The translations under genes were made by a program, and so were the position numbers. From JAVJRN01 sp040218415 (GTDB lineage: Bacteria; Bacteroidota; Bacteroidia; Cytophagales; Cyclobacteriaceae), in contig JAVJRN010000020.1 of the NCBI GenBank assembly GCA_040218415.1, positions 1 to 64,000 on the forward strand: a stretch of DNA of 64,000 nt, read 5' to 3'. A model generated the notes under the pieces. It was not told the DNA's origin. It saw only the letters and a list, made by a program, of their open reading frames with translations, and did no database searches. This document shows positions 61,764-64,000 of this stretch, piece after piece. Each line of letters begins with the position of its first letter. Position 1 is the first letter of the stretch.

Positions 61764-64000
61764 ATGAAAAAACCGACCATCATTCTGGCCGTCCTCATGC
61801 TCATTATTGCCTGTGGAGTTTCCTTTTTTAGAATAAATCCTCCAAAGGAATTGGCTCATAAGAAACTCAATAGAATAGAAAGGAAGAAAATGAGGACAGA
61901 GTACTTTTTCAATAAGTTAAAAGATCCTGTGACCAATAGTATTCCTGTCAATATTCGCGCTAAGGAAATGCTTTTCAAAGAAAAGATGGACGCGAACTTT
62001 AGCCATATGCGTAGCGACAATCAAATGACACATGACTGGGCTGAAGTAGGTCCCGCTGATGTTGGAGGAAGAACTCGGGCAATTGCCTTGGACGCTAGAA
62101 ATAGCGATATAGTTTTTGCGGGAGGAGTTTCTGGAGGAATATGGAAATCAATTGACCGAGGCACCACTTGGACTCCTAAGTTATCGTCTGGTTCATTTTT
62201 AGGCATCTCATCTATAGCACAAGATCCTAATAGCCAAGATGTATGGTACGCAACCACTGGTGAAATATCAGATGGCGCAAGCTCCTCTGGTAAAATAGCA
62301 GGATTTACCAGTCCTTTTTTAGGTGCCGGAATATATAAGTCTACGGATAATGGAGAAACCTGGAATCTGAGATCTTACGCCTACTCCACAGATTCAGAAA
62401 ACGTCGTAGCTCAGGACCAGTTAGAAGAACGCATTTCTAGTCGGCTTACCAATCCTTTCATTCTGACAAGCAAAGTGATTACTCATAACTTTAGTGGAAT
62501 CACAGAAATATTCGTCGCTACCCAGTATAGTGGAATTTGGGTTTCTCAGGATGGTGGGGATTCTTTTAAAAAGTTTGCAAGTGATCAAATCAACAATGAA
62601 GACCCAATTTATTGCGATATAGTCATTGACGAAAATGATTACATCACTGTCTGGTTTGGCCCTACGGACTCAGGCAATAATGGATTATACAGATCGTGGG
62701 ATCAAGGTGAAACCTTCTTCGATGTATCAGGAGATAGCTACCCTTCCGTTGCTGATGCAGCTAGGAATGTGTTGGCCATTGCCCCATCTAATACTTCTAT
62801 TGTATATTCTTTCCTATGGGATGGCACTTCTTGGGATCAAGGTAACCATTTTTATAAATATGATTTCACAGTTGCCGATAATGGAGGTAATAATTTTAAC
62901 TCCATAGAACGATCTCAAAATCTACCCACATATGATAGAAGTATTTTTGGTGGGTCAGAAGATTTTTCTACACAAGGTGGTTATGACATGACCTTAGCGG
63001 TACACCCCGAAGATGAGAATTATGTAGTACTTGGCTACATCAATTTAGTCCGATCAACTGATGGTTTTGCCACATCAATCACTGGTGATCCCGCTTTTTC
63101 ATGGATAGGAGGTAATGAAAACCCATATCTCAATGATGAAGGAAGGGATTTTGAGGGTGTTCAACATGCAGACCAGCATTTTATGTTATTTGATCCTAAA
63201 GCTCCCAATTCACTCATTGTGGGTCATGATGGCGGACTTTCCTTAACTACAAATATTACCAGTAATAGAATTGACTGGGTCAGTCTTAACAACGATTACA
63301 ACATTACGCAGTATTACACAGTTTCAGCAGGATTTGCAGATGGAGAAAGTTATATTATCGGTGGTACTCAGGACAATGGGACACCCTTGTTAGATCATAG
63401 TATTTTTAATAATGCATTGATCAATTCTGTATTTGACCTTTCTTCCGGAGATGGATCTTACTGCTATGCTGGAAATGAAATCATTTATTCTTCCGCACAA
63501 AATGGCTTCCTATCTCCCTACTACATTGCTGAGGGCACATCGAGCCGATCTGTGTACGGCTATACTGATAGAGACGATCTTAGCAAACTTTTTATTCACC
63601 CGTTTACAGTAGATCCCAATGATGAGGGAACTATTTTTTACGCTTCGAATGGAGATGGTATACTTGCTCGGAATGATGCCTTTGATGATGCTATGTCAAA
63701 TGGTAACTTGAGCGGGTCAGTCATTGACAATGGATGGCAAGATTTTAATATTGGTGAACCCGTCCAAATCACGGCATTAAAAGTGAGTGATCAGAACCCT
63801 GCTCATAAATTATATTTTGGAGGATTGGTTAATAACTCTCCTGTTTTAGCAAGTTTTGAAAATGCGAACACCAGTAATAATGAAAACGCCATAACCTACA
63901 TCGACGTTTCCATGGTAGAAGCCGGCTCTTGGCTCACAGATATTGCAATAAATCCAAAGAATGGACAGGAAATTATCTTGGTATATTCAAATTACAATAT
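61764..64000 (+). CDS. Large secreted Asp-box/sortilin-like protein, 5' part (runs off the window)
   Basis: The frame starts at ATG 61764, directly after the small lipoprotein, and stays open for 745 codons to the window end. A hydrophobic signal (IILAVLMLIIACG, possible lipobox Cys17) is followed by VGGRTRAIALDARNSD. Asp-box/BNR-like repeats come next: GGIWKSIDRGTTW, GIYKSTDNGETWN, GIWVSQDGGDSFKKF and GLYRSWDQGETFF. These resemble VPS10/sortilin-type propellers of large Bacteroidota exoproteins, which usually end in a type IX secretion sorting domain. That C-terminus lies outside the window, so secretion by T9SS is inference. Ligand or substrate is unknown. Confidence 0.85.
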   Translation, partial: MKKPTIILAVLMLIIACGVSFFRINPPKELAHKKLNRIERKKMRTEYFFNKLKDPVTNSIPVNIRAKEMLFKEKMDANFSHMRSDNQMTHDWAEVGPADVGGRTRAIALDARNSDIVFAGGVSGGIWKSIDRGTTWTPKLSSGSFLGISSIAQDPNSQDVWYATTGEISDGASSSGKIAGFTSPFLGAGIYKSTDNGETWNLRSYAYSTDSENVVAQDQLEERISSRLTNPFILTSKVITHNFSGITEIFVATQYSGIWVSQDGGDSFKKFASDQINNEDPIYCDIVIDENDYITVWFGPTDSGNNGLYRSWDQGETFFDVSGDSYPSVADAARNVLAIAPSNTSIVYSFLWDGTSWDQGNHFYKYDFTVADNGGNNFNSIERSQNLPTYDRSIFGGSEDFSTQGGYDMTLAVHPEDENYVVLGYINLVRSTDGFATSITGDPAFSWIGGNENPYLNDEGRDFEGVQHADQHFMLFDPKAPNSLIVGHDGGLSLTTNITSNRIDWVSLNNDYNITQYYTVSAGFADGESYIIGGTQDNGTPLLDHSIFNNALINSVFDLSSGDGSYCYAGNEIIYSSAQNGFLSPYYIAEGTSSRSVYGYTDRDDLSKLFIHPFTVDPNDEGTIFYASNGDGILARNDAFDDAMSNGNLSGSVIDNGWQDFNIGEPVQITALKVSDQNPAHKLYFGGLVNNSPVLASFENANTSNNENAITYIDVSMVEAGSWLTDIAINPKNGQEIILVYSNYN

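Noticed and set aside
1..64000. CRISPR array, phage or defence island
   Set aside because: No spaced direct repeats, cas genes, phage structural genes or known defence proteins were seen. The accessory content is mobile-element debris and a polysaccharide locus.

Overview
The window looks like a chromosome segment from a marine-type Bacteroidota bacterium, most likely of the Cytophagales. The evidence is the low G+C, genes mostly without Shine-Dalgarno sequences, one textbook Bacteroidota promoter (TTG-N19-TAACTTTG, upstream of the pyruvate dehydrogenase E2 gene), four PorE-like TPR/PD40/OmpA proteins, and a large Asp-box secreted protein of the kind exported by type IX secretion systems. No rRNA, tRNA or CRISPR array was seen.

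Positions 1-7230 are a graveyard of mobile DNA. An IS5-family element interrupts an IS1182-like transposase gene. A neat IS4-family element (14-bp inverted repeats, 9-bp target duplication) lies just upstream of that fragment. Next come a decayed IS21 istA with terminal repeats, what I read as the 5' ribozyme part of a group II intron without its reverse transcriptase, a methyltransferase-like gene, and about 1.4 kb of degenerate sequence. Positions 7233-9535 return to core genes on the minus strand: hslV and the PDH E2 gene, separated by a MITE-like hairpin.

From 9666 to 60117 every intact gene is on the plus strand. A YheT-like hydrolase, a YjbH-like barrel, a ZU5-like lipoprotein and a small outer-membrane protein (closed by a strong terminator) precede a surface-polysaccharide locus of about 34 kb (13999-48045). 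The locus encodes UDP-HexNAcA synthesis (TviB/TviC-like), a CapI-like epimerase, Wza-like and Wzc-like export proteins, a CDP-3,6-dideoxyhexose branch (RfbF, RfbG, RfbH and an RfbJ-like reductase), a Wzx flippase, a probable Wzy polymerase, nine glycosyltransferases including a GT11 fucosyltransferase, two sulfotransferases, two hexapeptide acyltransferases, an initiating sugar-phosphate transferase with its partner reductase, Gmd/Fcl for GDP-fucose, and a WbpM-type dehydratase. Genes within it mostly overlap by 1-11 nt, which suggests long translationally coupled operons. The product is predicted to be a sulfated, fucosylated, acidic polysaccharide carrying a 3,6-dideoxyhexose, exported by a Wzx/Wzy/Wza/Wzc route. 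A NusG-type antiterminator in the locus is a pseudogene.

Downstream are a degenerate SRAP-domain protein that has lost its catalytic Cys2, four tandem PorE-like paralogues (48833-57136), a KAS III (FabH-like) enzyme, an unrecognised gene and a MORN-repeat protein. The window ends with a convergent lipoprotein hydrolase, a small lipoprotein, and the 5' part of a large Asp-box protein that runs off the right edge.

The least ordinary observations are: YjbH-like halves apparently split and placed about 36 kb apart on either side of the polysaccharide locus; a Wzc-like kinase ending in ten Tyr-Gly dipeptides encoded by a hexanucleotide tandem repeat; a flavoprotein next to the dideoxyhexose genes that could be a sugar-ring mutase; the active-site-less SRAP paralogue; and the four-gene PorE-like array.
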